Source: an uncultured Collinsella sp. (GTDB lineage: Bacteria > Actinomycetota > Coriobacteriia > Coriobacteriales > Coriobacteriaceae). From it: 12,443 nucleotides of DNA. The stretch covers positions 1 to 12,443 of the forward strand of contig USCJ01000026.1 of NCBI GenBank assembly GCA_900553215.1, read 5' to 3'. The notes under the pieces are model-generated. The model saw only the letters and a program-made list of their open reading frames with translations. It had not been told where the DNA came from and ran no database searches. Positions 12,357 through 12,443 of the stretch are shown here, one piece after another (the first letter of the stretch is position 1; the number at the start of each line of letters is the position of its first letter). The position numbers and the translations under genes were made by a program.

Positions 12357-12443
12357 ATGCAACATATCGATCGGATTATCCGCTCCAAGAACGTCTTTAC
12401 CGCGCAAGACGGTATCGATACCGCCCGCGAGCTGGCGATTGCC
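12357..12443 (+). CDS. Amidohydrolase-family protein, 5' end only
   Basis: The first 29 codons of a gene that leaves the window at 12443. The translation begins with QHIDRIIRSKNVFTAQDG and continues IDTARELAIA, the pattern (D-x-I-I-x-x-x-x-V/I-F-T followed by A-x-A-I-A) of the first beta strands of the amidohydrolase superfamily, for example YtcJ-like metal-dependent hydrolases. The metal ligands lie further downstream and are not visible. The start is uncertain: ATG occurs in the same frame at 12345, 12351 and 12357, none with an ideal ribosome binding site; TGGGGA (12346-12351) best fits 12357. It is divergent from the M20 hydrolase gene, and the pair may process related substrates, which is inference. 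Confidence 0.62.
   Translation, partial: MQHIDRIIRSKNVFTAQDGIDTARELAIA

Noticed and set aside
12189..12407. 73-codon upstream extension of the M20 gene
   Set aside because: It runs through the divergent promoter region and into the opposite gene, and has no family similarity; ATG 12188 with AAGGAG upstream is the better start.
1..12443. tRNA, rRNA, riboswitch, CRISPR, phage or defence genes
   Set aside because: Both strands of the intergenic gaps were read for cloverleaf ends, conserved aptamer cores, regular repeats and integrase or toxin motifs; none was seen.

Overview
The window looks like chromosomal DNA from a gut actinobacterium of the class Coriobacteriia, most like Collinsella. The evidence is high GC, strong G/C preference at third codon positions, GTG starts with good GGAGG-type ribosome binding sites, a run of conserved actinobacterial/Firmicutes-like housekeeping genes, and a short dispersed repeat of a type I associate with Collinsella relatives. 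The genus is inference; no rRNA or other marker is present.

Layout. 1-307: 3' end of a dCMP deaminase. 480-758: NifU-type Fe-S protein. 868-1689: prolipoprotein diacylglyceryl transferase (lgt). 1694-1811: a MITE-like repeat. 1831-4014: a large polytopic membrane protein resembling DUF6020/GT-C glycosyltransferases. 4186-4992: a YebC/TACO1-family translation factor with highly biased codons, closed by a terminator. 5159-6634: a tight three-gene operon (AmaP-like anchor, DUF2273 membrane protein, Asp23/Gls24 protein) matching the alkaline-shock/envelope-stress module of Gram-positive bacteria. A second, partial copy of the repeat begins at the asp23-family stop codon and is followed by a strong terminator. 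6841-7863: YitT-family membrane protein. 8014-10618: three membrane proteins of unknown function, two opening with the same double-CxxC zinc ribbon (one with a Pro-Ala tail, one DUF4234), then a DUF2752 protein. A bidirectional terminator separates these from a minus-strand M20 amidohydrolase (10725-12188). A plus-strand amidohydrolase begins divergently at about 12357 and leaves the window.

Working together. Most of the window concerns the envelope. Lgt lipidates prolipoproteins. The DUF6020-like protein probably modifies or exports a lipid-linked product. The AmaP/DUF2273/Asp23 set would form a membrane-anchored envelope-stress scaffold. YitT and the zinc-ribbon/DUF4234/DUF2752 group are uncharacterised membrane proteins. 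The two divergent metallohydrolases at the right end may be a small catabolic pair.

I see no defence system, prophage, CRISPR array, tRNA or rRNA. All intergenic gaps are under about 210 bases. The most distinctive non-coding signal is the inverted pair of repeat copies (43 of 48 positions identical), both able to form a stem of 12-13 bp around a 13-nt loop. The least explained genes are the zinc-ribbon membrane proteins.
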